Source of the DNA: Glandiceps talaboti
Taxonomy: Eukaryota; Hemichordata; Enteropneusta; Spengelidae
Reading direction: 5' to 3'
Length of the DNA: 64,000 nt
Assembly: GCF_964340395.1 (NCBI RefSeq)
Contig: NC_135550.1
Span: forward strand, 6,690,601-6,754,600
Part shown: positions 1 through 11,759 of the stretch, in pieces
Position numbering within the stretch: position 1 is the stretch's first letter
How the letters are laid out: each line of letters begins with the position of its first letter
Position numbers and translations under genes: made by a program
Notes under the pieces: generated by a model
The model's database searches: none
Seen by the model: the letters and a program-made list of their open reading frames with translations, nothing else
Told to the model about the DNA's origin: nothing

Positions 1-877
1 TACAAAGTATTCAATTGTCGCTCATGACGAAATAATAATGTTTGTTTTTGACCGGAGAGCACACTGTAAACTAGCCAGGAATCCATGCGGATGGGGGTTT
101 TGAGTTTTGAATTCGAGATATATGGGGAAATCAAAATTCAAAATACTCAATTGCCTGGATTCTAGGCTTTATATAGCTATTACATTTTTGTAAACCGTAA
201 AGCGACCCAAAAAATGTAATAATTTCTTCATGACAGTACTCAGTTACTGTTATGTTTCTTACTCCTGAACTGCCGTCGGCGTTAGTTCACGAATACAAAC
301 AATATACTAGTCCGTGGGCCACCGCCCCCACCCCCTAATTCTGTCACTTCGTTGTAGGGGGTCTTGGTGACTACAAGATCTTGTAGTCACAACAACTCCT
401 ATTTCTAGAGGGTGTTTCAGGGGTCGGCCCACGGACTATACACACAATTATCAATCAATCAAAAAGATATATCGCGTTGACTTACATGTGTAAAAAAAAC
501 ATTGTTCTCTTCAAAGGGGCTGAGTGACAGATGTGTTCAAGTGATTGATCCACGACCTTGAAATGTTAATACAATAACGTAAGTAAATATTTATATATAC
601 AATCTATATATTTATATATAAATAACAACAAATCATAAAATGTGTGAATGTGACAAAAAAGCTGGGTGCATTTCAACAATGCACCATGGCCATTCGACAC
701 GTTCATATAATAGTTCTTAATCTTATTCCAACTTGGTCAAAGTCCTCCTCGGTTCATGACATCACATGATTTCTGCCATTTCTGTGCCTAGGTCAACCAC
801 GTATAATAAGCGTCGTCCACCATCGATGACGAACTGATCAATTCTCGGCAAATTTGTACAGTAAAACTGTTGTAAGG
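1..877. other. 5' flank of PhyH-1
   Basis: There is no coding signal here. The stretch holds one small inverted-repeat element (listed separately), A/T-rich filler and, immediately before the start codon, a short leader whose last bases (GTTGTAAGG before ATG) are shared with the second PhyH gene on the other strand. I see no convincing TATA box or initiator. Confidence 0.5.
308..438. mobile_element. Small inverted-repeat element (MITE), TAGTCC termini
   Basis: Perfect 13-bp terminal inverted repeats, TAGTCCGTGGGCC at the left and GGCCCACGGACTA at the right, enclose 131 bp. The centre holds a perfect 24-bp palindrome at 367-390 (GTGACTACAAGA and its complement). Non-coding. The TA ends are compatible with a Tc1/mariner-type TA target, but the superfamily is inferred. 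Confidence 0.7.
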
Positions 878-3800
878 ATGGTGGAACGATCAGAGGATCC
901 ATCGCTGTTTACTACTATTCCAACTCAACCAACAGAAAAGAAACCAGGACAGCTGACGTCACAGCAACTGGTACAGTTCTTTGAAGAGGTGTGGTAATCA
1001 TTAATTATAAACTGATTATAATATTATCTCTTGAAGTCGTGAAATAATAGAATTATAAAACCCTTATGTCAACCAAGGACATGATAATGGTGACTGTTTT
1101 TGGTGATGTCACTGCAATGAATTACACAGGCTGACCCTATAGCTTCTATATTCAACAATTCTAAATCTGCAGATTCAAGGCTAGACATTTGCCATGCCGT
1201 CAAAAGTCTCTACATTATTCTAACTTGTAACAGAGTGTAAATGATAATTCTAGAGTTTGCAATGCTGTATTTCCACAGTATTTTCATATGCAAGTAATGG
1301 CTTTTAAAAAAGTGATATTTGCTCAAGTAGCTATGTGAACTATGTAAACTACACTCAGCAGATTTATCTGAAAACTAGTTGGGATATTTTTGAGGGTGTC
1401 TAGATAAAACGCTATTCCAAACATAGATGACCCCATTATCAGTATGCAAATTAGGTCTAGATCCGACTAACTTGGGTGGGTTGTCTAAGTTTGATTGAGA
1501 TATTCTTGTTGAACACTAGATAATCTCATCATAGATTGGTAAATTCATGTGTGTCTAAAATGTAGTATTTGGTAAGAAACTCAAAAATAACGGGGTTGAA
1601 ATTTGATTAGTTCTAATAGGTTTCTAGCTTAAGACAATGATACACATATTCCTAACAACCATGACTTGGCAACAGCTTAATGCTTGTTATTTGCAAGATA
1701 AGATGGTATGGGTTATCAGTCAATAAAAATTCAAGAAATTGACAGTTACTTTCTTACCTACGATGGTCAAATCCTTGACAACATCCACTGAAATCCAGTG
1801 TCAACAGTGATGAGTAGTCAAGTGAATGATCACTCTAAAATAACACTAATGTGTAGAGCAACCATTGCCACAGCCATAGCAACAGTAACAATTATCTCTT
1901 AACTATGGGTTTTCAAAATCTCTGGCCCAATTAGCAAGTTACTTTTGCGTATATGACAATAATGAGGGGTAGTCAAGTGAATAATCATTTGAAAATAAAC
2001 ACAAATGTGCATAGTAAGCATGGATACACCTATAGCAATAACCAAATAATGGTGTCTTTTACAATGATAACAGTGATGGATATCAATCAACCCATACATA
2101 CATTCAGTCCTTACCCAAACTTTGCAGTTATGCTGCAACTTCATATTGCCCCTGTTTTTGTCTACTAGGGTTATGTGCTAGTACCTGATTACTTCAGCAG
2201 AGAAGAACTACAACCAGTGAGAGAGGCAGTGTCAAGCTGTGTTGACAAGCTAGTCAATAAACTATACGATGCTGGAAAAATTAAAAGTAGGTACCTAAAT
2301 GAACTAGTAGTTTTGATACGGTTTAAAAGGGAATTAGTCTTTGTCTTGGGTTGAAATAAATTCATAATGATAAGCTTTTTGATGAATTTACAACAGAAAA
2401 TATGACATCCAAAGTTTAACTAACATTCTCTTTTATTTTGTTTCTTACACACAACAAAGAAAAACATAGTGATGTGGGTCTTTTCAAAAGAATGACTCTG
2501 ATTGAACAGCAATTTCCAGGAGCTGCTGTTCTTTTACACAAGACAGGCTGGTTACCCCAGGTAAGACTTAATAATAGGTAATTGTTACAATAGTAAGGCT
2601 GAGCAAACACATTTATGTGATTCCAGTTACTGACCTTGCTTGGTTATTGTTCAGCTGTTGATTCAAATAAACCCAACACAATGGTGAATTAAAACAAATC
2701 ATTAACAAATGATTTTGGGAAAACGGAAAGAAAGTCATCACAAATAGAAAATTAACATGGTACCATCAGTTAGTGTCTGGTTTTACGCTTCGCGAAAAGC
2801 TTTTTTTTAATATAATAATTTGCATTTTTAGATGAAACATATAAGTGAAGTTGCCAGGAATTAATACTAAACATTATTGTATTTCTCAAACTGTAGATAA
2901 AGAGAAACACTTGGGATTGTTTAATACTATGGCATTTGTCTCTTTTATCTATAGGCTTTTCGAGATCTCTGGTCCAATGATAGACTCCTGAATGTAGCTG
3001 AACAGATTATTGGTCCAGAAATTGCTGGTCATCCTGTCTGGAATCTCCGAGTCAAGGTCAGCTCTCAACAATACTCAAGTGAATTGTTTTGCATAATGTA
3101 ACTGAAAGTAGTTTAAATCAAGTTATTTTTACATATCTCTAGTATAGGTTACAACATTGTCTGTGGTATTGAAAAAGAAAGAATGTTGCTTGCAGATAAG
3201 TGTATGTGCTAAATATGGAAGAATAAATTTTTATTTTAAGTTAATTGCCTGAAAATACATGGTACATCTTGTATATTTGCAGTCAATTCACATATTCCTC
3301 ATTCTCAGTCTGTAATTGTATTTATTTATTTATTTATTTATTTGTTTGTTTGTTTGTTTGTTTGTTTGTTTGTTTATTTATTTATTTATTTCTCTTTCTT
3401 ATCTGCATATCAAATATCTAATGTGATATAATATTTAATACAAGTTTGTAACATTATCACTTATCTATCTTTTTATCATTGGACAGACCCCTCACAATGA
3501 AGAAGCCACAGTACCCTGGCACCAAGGTAACATATCTATATCTAATAGATTGAAATGTTTTCTGATCATGTTGTTTTTCATGTAGTGTGTTAATGGTTCA
3601 TTGTGTACGAAATATTGTGAAAGAATAATTGATTTCTCATCCAACAGCTGTGGATGATATTTATTTGTGCAAAAATGTGTTTCTGGTGATTTTTCTGTGG
3701 CTGACCCAAACCCAGGGTGAGTGTTGTGCAGGCTTAATGTGTATCACTCAGCTGTGGTCTCACTCAAAAGATGAGTGCTATTTGGGGGGATTTCTGGAAT

Positions 3801-6143
3801 AATGACTTAAAGAGGGGACAATTACTCACACAGAGCCTGCAGGTGCTGTATTACTGGGCCTGGGTGACTCTGGAATAGCCTATGGCCTAACCTGGAAAGC
3901 CACAGCAACATGGTGTGGAGTGTGCAGCATAGCCCTGTCATGTAGTCCCAAACTTGAATGGATTTCTGTAGAAAGTGTGCATAGATGTATGGTCATTCAT
4001 CATCTGCAATTCCCAGCACCAAGTGTTTCTGAAAGGTAGCAACACTTGATTAGTGGTATACATTTCAGATTAGTGGTATACATTTTGTATATATTTCAGA
4101 TTCTGCATATTTGGATCCAGATGCTAAGAATGTTTTACAGCCAACAGCCTGGATTCCATTGTTAGATACTAATGAACATAATGGATGTATGCAGGTAAAT
4201 TAACCGAACAGTAGAAATTTCTATGGTGTGTGATTTTCTATAACATGTATGATTTATTAAATATCATAAATTTAGATTTATAGTTAATGAAGTTTATGAT
4301 TGAACAATTTGACATATTGAATTTAATAAATCATTAAATATCGGTTTGAATGTTTAAAATAACATTACTTGGCATATAACTAATTAAAATTGGATAAAAC
4401 ATTAATTTGATAAATTCAATGTTAAGCTCATGTATTTAGCAATGAAATAATATAAGTTTATTTTGCACGTTACATGAATTTTACTTCAAAATTGCATTTG
4501 GTGATTTAATAATACAATATTTCAAACAAATATAATTCAAATTTCAATAATATAGGTTTGACAAAATAATAACTTCTAATCTGTTCAACAATGTAGGTTA
4601 TCAAGGGAGGCCATAGGTCTGGTATTCTGGCCAAACATGTATGTTGTGCTGGAGGAACTTGGTACGTAGACCTCAAGGAAGAGGAAATGGAAAAATCCTT
4701 AAATGTAAATATGAAGGAAGACGTCGTTACATGTGAGGTGCCTTATGGGGGTGTGTTGTTTATTAACAATATGATACCACATAGAAGGTGAGATTATCAT
4801 GTTTTACCTAGTTCTGCACTGTATATTAGGTGTAGTGGTTAGAGTGGCAGGCTTGGAATCTGCAGGTTACGGATTCCAGTGTCACCGCTGCCATTTGTTT
4901 CTGAATAGCCAAATTCCTTGAGTTAGATATGAACCACGATTTTGCCCGTCAACCCAGCTGTATATTATTTTATGGTAGATGAAAGTTATTGCTGATAGAA
5001 AGACATTGATCACACGAACATAGAAAGTAGCTGTATGAAACCTAATAAATCTTGACATGGAGTGATAAGACATGTATGATGACAAAAGTTTCAACCATAA
5101 ATTCTGTCAAAAGATTGCATGTCTTTATATCAGATATTGAAAGCTTTAAACAGACTTCATTTTAAGGTAAATTAATGCTAACAACAACCATGTAGCTCTG
5201 GTGATAGTCGTTGGAGTAACCTAATCAAAATTTTTGTTTGTAGTTTGGAGAACTATTCAGAGGATATTCGATGGAGTTTGGATTTAAGATGGCAAAGACC
5301 TGATCTTCCTAATGGCTTCTATGGATTGAAAAACCATGTCTTGATGAAAACAAGCAAAGATCCCAAGTATATAATAGACTTTGATGCCTTTGATAAAGTG
5401 GACAGACATTCTGAGGCTCATAAATCAACAGAGGTGGGTGTTAGAATGATATTTATACATCTTTGTCACCTATACAAAGGAAATTTCTCTCATGATTTGT
5501 GTAATATGCTGATCTTACCAACAGAGACAGGAGCAAAAATCATGACATTGTCATTTCTGTCATCTTGACTATTCATTCTTGGCTACCTTTTCATTTCAGA
5601 TAGTTTTAATACCCCAACGCTTAGTATTATTTTATTCATAGGCAAGGAAATAATTGAAATTCTGTAAAAATAATCTGAAGTTCTTGAAATATAACAGCTA
5701 ATCCATATTTTCATAAGAGTGAATTTGTAGTATTGTCAAAGCTGTTATGTTCATTTTCATTTGAAATTCTTTCAAGAAATATTAGATAGATAGTTCTCAT
5801 TAATTTTAGTTTACATGTGTTTGTTTGTTTGTTACGCTTGGAGGTATTTCGTGTGAAAGGACCAGTCATCAGCCCTCTTATCTTACATAACCACTCACTA
5901 CCCATGTAAGTGGAAAGAACACCTGGATCTTTCAGGCTAGGAGGGATTGAGGATTCCCATTTGTATTTATTTTAAGTTTTTTTCTCTATTTTTTTCATTT
6001 TCATAATATAGGGTAAAGATGTAGACGAATTTGACACAACTATTCCTGGACCCTGGATGATGCGTTGGGAAATTGTGCATCATAACAGGCACACAGCAAA
6101 ATTGCTATCTGAATCTGGTGATACCTCATGGCATAAGGCATAG
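878..6143 (+). CDS. Phytanoyl-CoA dioxygenase family protein (PhyH-1), 9 exons, 359 aa
   Basis: Exons read from the sequence: 878-988, 2169-2286, 2460-2560, 2955-3056, 3487-3526, 4100-4194, 4597-4787, 5244-5433, 6012-6143. Phases agree at every GT..AG junction and give 1080 bp with one stop. The family are non-haem Fe(II)/2-oxoglutarate oxygenases, often acting on lipid-CoA or small metabolites. Iron ligands are visible as H156 and D158 in PWHQDSAYLDP and H251 in NNMIPHRS. R262 in DIRWSLDLRW is the expected 2-oxoglutarate-binding arginine, 11 residues after the distal His as in human PHYH. The ATG is chosen because the paralog starts at the same codon. There is no N-terminal PTS2-like or C-terminal PTS1 signal (it ends SWHKA), so a peroxisomal location is not supported. 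The substrate is unknown; it is closer to the uncharacterised PhyH-domain proteins than to true PHYH. Confidence 0.93.
3320..3391. repeat. TTTA/TTTG tetranucleotide microsatellite
   Basis: A compound tetranucleotide run (TTTA, then TTTG, then TTTA again) lies in intron 4 of PhyH-1, about 95 bp upstream of exon 5. Confidence 0.9.
3698..4030 (+). repeat. SINE body copy
   Basis: This part of PhyH-1 intron 5 matches, with many differences, the reverse complement of the repeat at 39,300-39,716. Both share GACCCAAACCCAGGGTGAG-like, GCAGGTGCTGT-like, GGGCCTGGGTGACTC and CCTGTCATGTAGTCCCAA segments in the same order. The tRNA-like head seen in the 39.7-kb copy is absent, so this is a truncated, older copy. 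Confidence 0.7.
4829..4905 (+). repeat. tRNA-like SINE head
   Basis: Within PhyH-1 intron 7 there is a pol III A-box-like TAGTGGTTAGAG (4833-4844) and a B-box-like GGTTACGGATTCC (4865-4877). The spacing of about 30 bp is typical of a tRNA-derived SINE promoter. It lacks the cloverleaf of a real tRNA gene, so I call it a SINE fragment and not a tRNA. Confidence 0.6.
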
Positions 6144-7438
6144 TGGTATGTCTGCATAGATGAAAGTTATAGAGATGCAACTTAGGGACACAATATCTAT
6201 CAACACAGCAAGATTATTAAGCAGCCTTAATGTCGTAATAACACTTAGATCAGGTTCATGTATATATGAAAACTTTTCTGGTTGAAATTCTATCTTAAAT
6301 CTTCTAGACCTTATTGTTAAATAAAGGTAAGCATGAAAATATTGAACTAGGTAAAACAAGGTAAATGACTGCCAATCTTATTACATAAGAGATTGATCTG
6401 TCTTTATAGGGGCTTGTAAATTTGACGATACAGAATTTATGATAAAAAAATAAATTTTAAATTGAATCTTCCTATTAAGCTGAAAGTTTTGGTAAATTCA
6501 TTTGGTATTATCATTTTGTATGGGTGATTTACTATCGGCCTTGTATTACAATATATTTTACCCGATGGTCAAGCTTTGAACTAAGCCTGCAAACATACCC
6601 AAGATATTATTTTGCTGCGAAATGCTTCAGACCATGGTTTGTAAGTATGTAGATCATTGTATTGCATTTGGGAGTCTTGATTTATCACATTTAATGTAAT
6701 ATTTGGGACTTGTTCACAAGAAAATAGTTTTCAGACATTAAAATGACTTGATTTGTTGTCTGTAATGATTTGTATAATTATCACAAGAGGAAAACTATGC
6801 ATCTACAGCTCAGCTACCAGGATTTTAGGGACCAACAATAAACCCATCTGTGAATCACGATAAAGCAATCATGATTGTTATGTTCATCATTTGCTCAGAT
6901 TGCATTGCATGGAATTTCTTAATTCTGTCATAGAGTTAGGATATATGACAGTAGAGAGAAGAGTTTTACTGGACTACCACAGTGTGTATTTTATCATAGT
7001 AGGATTGTATGTACTAGATTTTACATTTCTAGTGATAATGGAGCAGGACTTACATGAAATGTTAATGCGATAATAGTACAGTGGCAATAATTATAATATT
7101 TTGAACAGTCGCAATAAATAGTGTGATATAATCAGCAAAGTGTATTCTCTTTTCAAACTAATCCTTGCCAATACAAATTTAGAATTAATTGTCTATTTGT
7201 GCAGTAGGAAGAGATTTATCTCCACTGGAAGTGTTATCAATGGCACCTGTCATTTTTGGTACTTAGTGGCAGGTGGCAGCATTTATTATTTGTCATAATT
7301 GATTCGTTTAGCAGAATGTCAATATCAATCACAAAGATAAGATAAAACTGTGTATATAAATTTATCTGTCCAAGGACAACACAAAGTTTAAAGACCTTTT
7401 TTTTCCACTGTGTGCTTGCAAACACATAATTCATCACC

Positions 7439-7532
7439 ATGTGATACTATTGATCGGTTTCTGACATGTCTACTATTAAAGTATCACATGTGATACTATT
7501 GATCGGTTTCTGACATGTCTGCTATTAAAGTT
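7439..7532. repeat. 49-bp direct tandem repeat, two units
   Basis: A unit beginning ATGTGATACTATTGATCGG occurs at 7439 and again at 7488, with a single mismatch (CTACT versus CTGCT) over about 44 bp. No function is visible. Confidence 0.85.
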
Positions 7533-7701
7533 ACATTTGTACCGAAAATATATATTTACAGTTCAAGTTAAAAATACAAAAATCAAGTCTTTAAGCTTTT
7601 TTAACAGATATGAACAAAACAACAAATAATAATATGTAACTGGTAACAAAAAAAAACATTAGAGTGTTGCTCTTAATTTGTAAAAGCCACAGCTGATGTT
7701 A

Positions 7702-8408
7702 GGGAGCCATCATTATTTACGCCGGGGGGGGGGGGGGTCGGAGGAATTGCTTTGAAAATCCACAAAATTTGAGTGACCCCCTACCTGACTAGTTATTTTT
7801 GTAACCCCCCCCCCCCCCCCCCCCCCCGACACAAATTTTTTTCATAACATCCCCTCACCATTTTACAATCATAACTCATTAACTGTTGATGGCGCTACAA
7901 ACATACAAATTGAGGTTGAGTGTGCCATTGAAACACCACACACACACACACACACGCGTATACATGTACAAGTGTGCATGTATATATGCATATATTATAC
8001 ATACATACATACATACATACATACAATATCAAACTTTTTATTTTGAATTTGAATTTCCTTATAACATGATGGATGTAGCATATTTCCAGAGGAGGCGGGG
8101 GGGGGGGGGGGGGGGGGTTAACAATGAATGCAGTTTATTCCCAAAGTAGCCAATAAAATTTGAAATTAGGTGGTATTAGTTGACTCAAAGTTTGAGGGAG
8201 CCAAGTGGGATGGGTACGGGAGGGGGTTTCCCTCTCCTGTTCCCGGAGATTTTTGAAATTCAAGGACTAAAACACTGCTTTCTGGTGCTTTTTTTACGTC
8301 AAATTTTGATTACCCCCATTCACTCCTGTTTTGTGTACCCCCTTTCACTCCCCAGTTTTTGAATTCCCCTGACACCCCCCCCCCAAATCGTAAATAATGA
8401 CGGCTCCC
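7702..8408. mobile_element. Non-autonomous DNA transposon with GGGAGCC termini
   Basis: The left end GGGAGCCATCATTATTTACG and the right end (reverse complement GGGAGCCGTCATTATTTACG) form 20-bp terminal inverted repeats with one mismatch, enclosing about 707 bp. The interior holds long poly-G and poly-C runs (about 7724-7738, 7806-7827 and 8098-8117) and CA and TACA microsatellites, with no transposase. A related end is found at 34,819. Family assignment is not possible from this sequence alone. Confidence 0.7.
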
Positions 8409-8480
8409 TTCAGACGGAAATTCCCTTTGATACTGTAACCCTACCCTGCTCTTGAAAGTGATTTATGTAATGAAGAGATG

Positions 8481-8561
8481 TAGACCGTAAGATACCTCCC
8501 CTCAGCCGAGGGTGTTGACCGATGTGTGAGGGCGCCCTGTCACGGCGTACCTTTACAGACT
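8481..8561. mobile_element. CTAG/TAG-ended mini inverted-repeat element, copy 1
   Basis: A short hairpin-like unit with CGTAAGATAC at its left end, a GGGCGCCCTGTCACGG core and CTTTACAGAC at its right end. It matches in inverted order the copies at 11,600, 44,745 and 49,422. Non-coding and divergent. Confidence 0.6.
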
Positions 8562-9610
8562 GTGAAAGGATGTAGCTATTTTTTTTTAAATAGCAGGTTT
8601 ACATGTACATATGGAGACCTTTTAATGGATTAATGGATATTTACATACTGGACAACCAATCAAACAGGTGTTAATAATTAAATACAATATATTTATTGCT
8701 GAATGCACCTTTTGTAAGTGTTTTTATCATGCATAGGAAAAAAATAAAATACAAAATTCAAACAAGAACATGACTAACCAATTACATAACTATATATCGT
8801 TTAACTTCAAGCTGCTACATAAGCTATGTCCCAGTAAATGGTACAAGTAACTTTATGAGTATGCTACCATATTGACCTCAACCGCATTAGCAAGTACTTA
8901 ATAGGTATATTATGGTTTATCAACACCATGAATATATCAGTGCACTTGACAGCTGTAACTGAAAATGGTCATCTACTATACTGATCATATTGAGGAATGG
9001 TTGACCATACGAGCGACATCTACGACAAGTACATTACTTACTTCTTTCATAAAAGTAATACCAACTTTTACCGCACGTGGTCAAACGCCCTCTTTTGACA
9101 AAGATGTGACATTACAGTCACCCTTAAAAACAAAAGCGCGTATGTTGTAAGAGGGAGCGAAAATTGAATGGGATTGTGAGTAACACAGCAATTAGAATTC
9201 ACTATCAATTCAAACTTGTCTACTTAAATATATCTACACATTACTTGTGTTGGCATTAGATACAAAGTATTAATACAAATCAAACAGAGGCATCACGTCC
9301 TAGAAATCGAGCAACAACCTATTCTACCACATCATGCAGCAAAGTCACATCAAACCTCCACCCCTCCGCGCCCCAGAGGACTACTCCCATACAAAGGTAT
9401 ACAATATATACCGTCCAAATGGGGCTCTTTTCATTAACATAATCCCAAACTTTGGTCGTCCTTTCACCTGAAAATCCTCTAATCATGGTTTAGAAAAATC
9501 ACAACATCAGAATTAAGATATAGACTAGGTCAGTTTATAACTGGGAATCCCTAACAGTAGGTCTAATGATTTTTGGATTAGACATCGGTAGATGTTTTAA
9601 ACTTGGACAA

Positions 9611-9762
9611 TGTATGTATGTATGTATGTATGTATGTATGTATGTATGTATGTATGTATGTATGTATGTATGTATGTATGTATGTATGTATGTATGTATG
9701 TATATGTATGTATACATGTATGTATGTATGTATGTATGTATGTATGTATGTATGTATGTATG

Positions 9763-9794
<32 letters not shown>

Positions 9795-9832
9795 TGTATG
9801 TATGTATGTATGTATGTATGTACATGTACATG
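9611..9832. repeat. Long ATGT microsatellite
   Basis: About 55 tetranucleotide units of ATGT, interrupted twice by TATATG or TACATG variants. The open frames read through it (MYVCMYVC type) are artefacts of the repeat. Confidence 0.95.
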
Positions 9833-10390
9833 GCTTACCTACCCCGATGGCTCCATTTTTTCATACTGTCTGAAACCTACCATTTTCAATCCATGACTTC
9901 TAACTGCTTAATAAACTTTACAGCATAAAATTTATGCAGCATTCGTCATGAAATATCGAAATATGACAAATATACTAAAAAAGCTCATCTTATCAATACG
10001 TTTCAGTTATACCAATGTGCACCCTCATGTAAAGTTACGGAAAATATCACCTTTTATGAACCCCTTCGTAAAGCCGACGTTATACTTTCATGGTTAAAGC
10101 CAAAGAGTAATATTATGAATTGTCCTCTTGATTTTGCCTAACCGGTTCTATCATTACACAAACATTTGAAGGGTGACGAAACTCGCCATCACGAGGGATT
10201 GCGTCACACGAGGATCTAGGAAGTGTAAATCACAAAGTTGGGGTCATGTGCTTTTGAACATCTCCTCTTTTCGTTTCATGGACGACATATTTTCAAAAAT
10301 GTTGCCCTACATGGACATCCAGCAAACGTTGACAGGCGTGAAATTCCCACAGTTACCTAAACAAGTTGTATGGTGTGATCAAACTTATCA

Positions 10391-10854
10391 ATAACCCCGG
10401 GAAGGGGGATTTGATGGTAATACGGGGAGGGTCCGCGCGAAAGGGCTTGAATTTTTGTGCTGGTTGGTACGTATCAGAAAGGGTACAATTTTCATGAGGT
10501 GTTGGTATGAGAAAGAGTCGGGTCAACCAAAACTGGCGTTAATTAACAGAAACTATGCAGTAAACAATGCAACCTGGTGTATCTACATTCAAAATTTCCG
10601 AACTCTCATCGCTCATGCCATAATAGATCTAAGTTCTCCTGGGAGCCCCGGTTGTAAGTGGCATATACCAACTGTAAGCGTTGACGTAGTGTTACAGAGT
10701 AAAACACGCTAAAACAGTTCGACTGTACTTGAACTAATTAAGTATCGGAAAGGGTATATTTTTTTTGCATAAAATTAGTATAACAACAGTTTGGGTTTCA
10801 GTGTTCGGGTGGAGCCTCCCCGTAACATGGAGTAACCACCCCCGGTGAATAACG
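10391..10854. mobile_element. Inverted-repeat element with ACGGGGAGG-rich ends
   Basis: The left part reads ATAACCCCGGG ... ACGGGGAGGGTCCGC. The reverse complement of the right part reads TTATTCACCGGGGG ... ACGGGGAGGCTCCACC. The match is imperfect but ordered over roughly 60 bp, suggesting a degenerate 460-bp non-autonomous transposon. The internal frames have no recognisable protein. Confidence 0.5.
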
Positions 10855-11216
10855 AGGCAACTGATGAAACGAAACGGTTACATGATGCAACTAGTTGCTT
10901 GCCGAGTTGCAAGGTCTGTGGCAAGGCAAACCGATGCACATGTGTACGCATATTAATGTTACAGGTCAATACAGGTCAAGTCTTCTAGCTGCAGAAACTT
11001 GGAAGAAATATTATAGAATAGCTTGTATTACCAATACAATTAATGCAAACATGTACAGGTGTGATATTAAAAGAACGGAGGATGTTGGAGGTTCATGTTT
11101 TACTTAGCAGAGGCTGCCAGAGCCAAAAGACCGTGTGCGATATCCACCTCTAGCTCTGTTAATACCGAAGGTTCCCCCACAAGTGTAAAAAAACCAACCA
11201 TGTATATATGTGTATT

Positions 11217-11519
11217 AACAGTCACTTGTTTCCCTAGTTCTGCCTTCAATATTTCCACCAGGATACAATAAAATGTTTAAAATAATGATACACCATATGC
11301 ATCACAGTCCCTCTATCCATAGGAGGGACTGTGGATACACTAATAATAGCATCGGTTGCTTTTTTGTGAGTTTGCGCGATCACAGAAACAAATGTAATTC
11401 TGTCCCTTCCCTATATAGTTAGTTAAACACATCTATATTCTCTTTATTATCAACATTTCTTTTCATCCTTATGGAAATATTCCAAGACATACATGTAAGT
11501 CGGGAAACGAGTGCCTGTG
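11217..11519. mobile_element. Degenerate copy of the palindromic 8-bp-TSD element
   Basis: The right end (TCGGGAAACGAGTGCCTGTG) and the left end (CACTTGTTTCCCTAG), plus internal ATACAATAAAATG and GCGCGATCACAGAAACAAATG segments, match the fresh element at 12,048-12,370. This copy has many differences and its own central palindrome (CAGTCCCTCTATCC and its complement). It lies about 240 bp upstream of the start codon of the unrecognised gene. Confidence 0.65.
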
Positions 11520-11599
11520 ATGTAGACGGTATAACCTGCACGAGACTACAACATCCGGAACTTCGGAACAAGATGCACGTGTCAGCGAAACACGATACC

Positions 11600-11701
11600 C
11601 TAGTCTGTAAGGTACGCCGTGACGGGGCGCCCTCAAACATCGGCCAACGTGTGAGAGGAGGCCGGTGAGGGCGAAACGTCACGACGTATCTTACAGTCTA
11701 G
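11600..11701. mobile_element. CTAG-ended MITE, copy 2
   Basis: The ends CTAGTCTGTAAGGTACG and CGTATCTTACAGTCTAG are inverted repeats around a GC-rich core with GGGGCGCCCTC and GGTGAGGGCG segments. It sits only about 60 bp upstream of the ATG of the unrecognised gene, so it probably lies in its 5' UTR or core promoter. Confidence 0.75.
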
Positions 11702-11759
11702 ATCTAACGATATCCATGATCCTACAAAAACAAGCGTGACCCGCTTGTCGATTATAATA

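Larger units (their letters stand above)
6144..11599. other. Repeat-rich intergenic region
   Basis: Between PhyH-1 and the next gene I find only short, unsupported frames. The recognisable content is repeats, listed individually: a 49-bp direct repeat, a 0.7-kb GGGAGCC-ended element, long G and C runs, a CTAG-ended MITE, a long ATGT array, a GGGG-rich inverted-repeat element and a degenerate palindromic element. No polyadenylation site for PhyH-1 can be assigned with confidence, although AATAAA-like strings occur soon after its stop. Confidence 0.5.

Noticed and set aside
4829-4905. Possible tRNA gene
   Set aside because: A- and B-box-like strings are present but no acceptor stem or cloverleaf can be formed; better explained as a SINE head.
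8965-9150. 61-codon frame in the 6-11 kb intergenic region
   Set aside because: Polar sequence without homology cues, no flanking splice sites that continue a frame; chance frame most likely.
9566-9928. Overlapping frames of MYVC/YIHT repeats on both strands
   Set aside because: They are translations of an ATGT microsatellite, open in several frames at once, with no splice or codon support.
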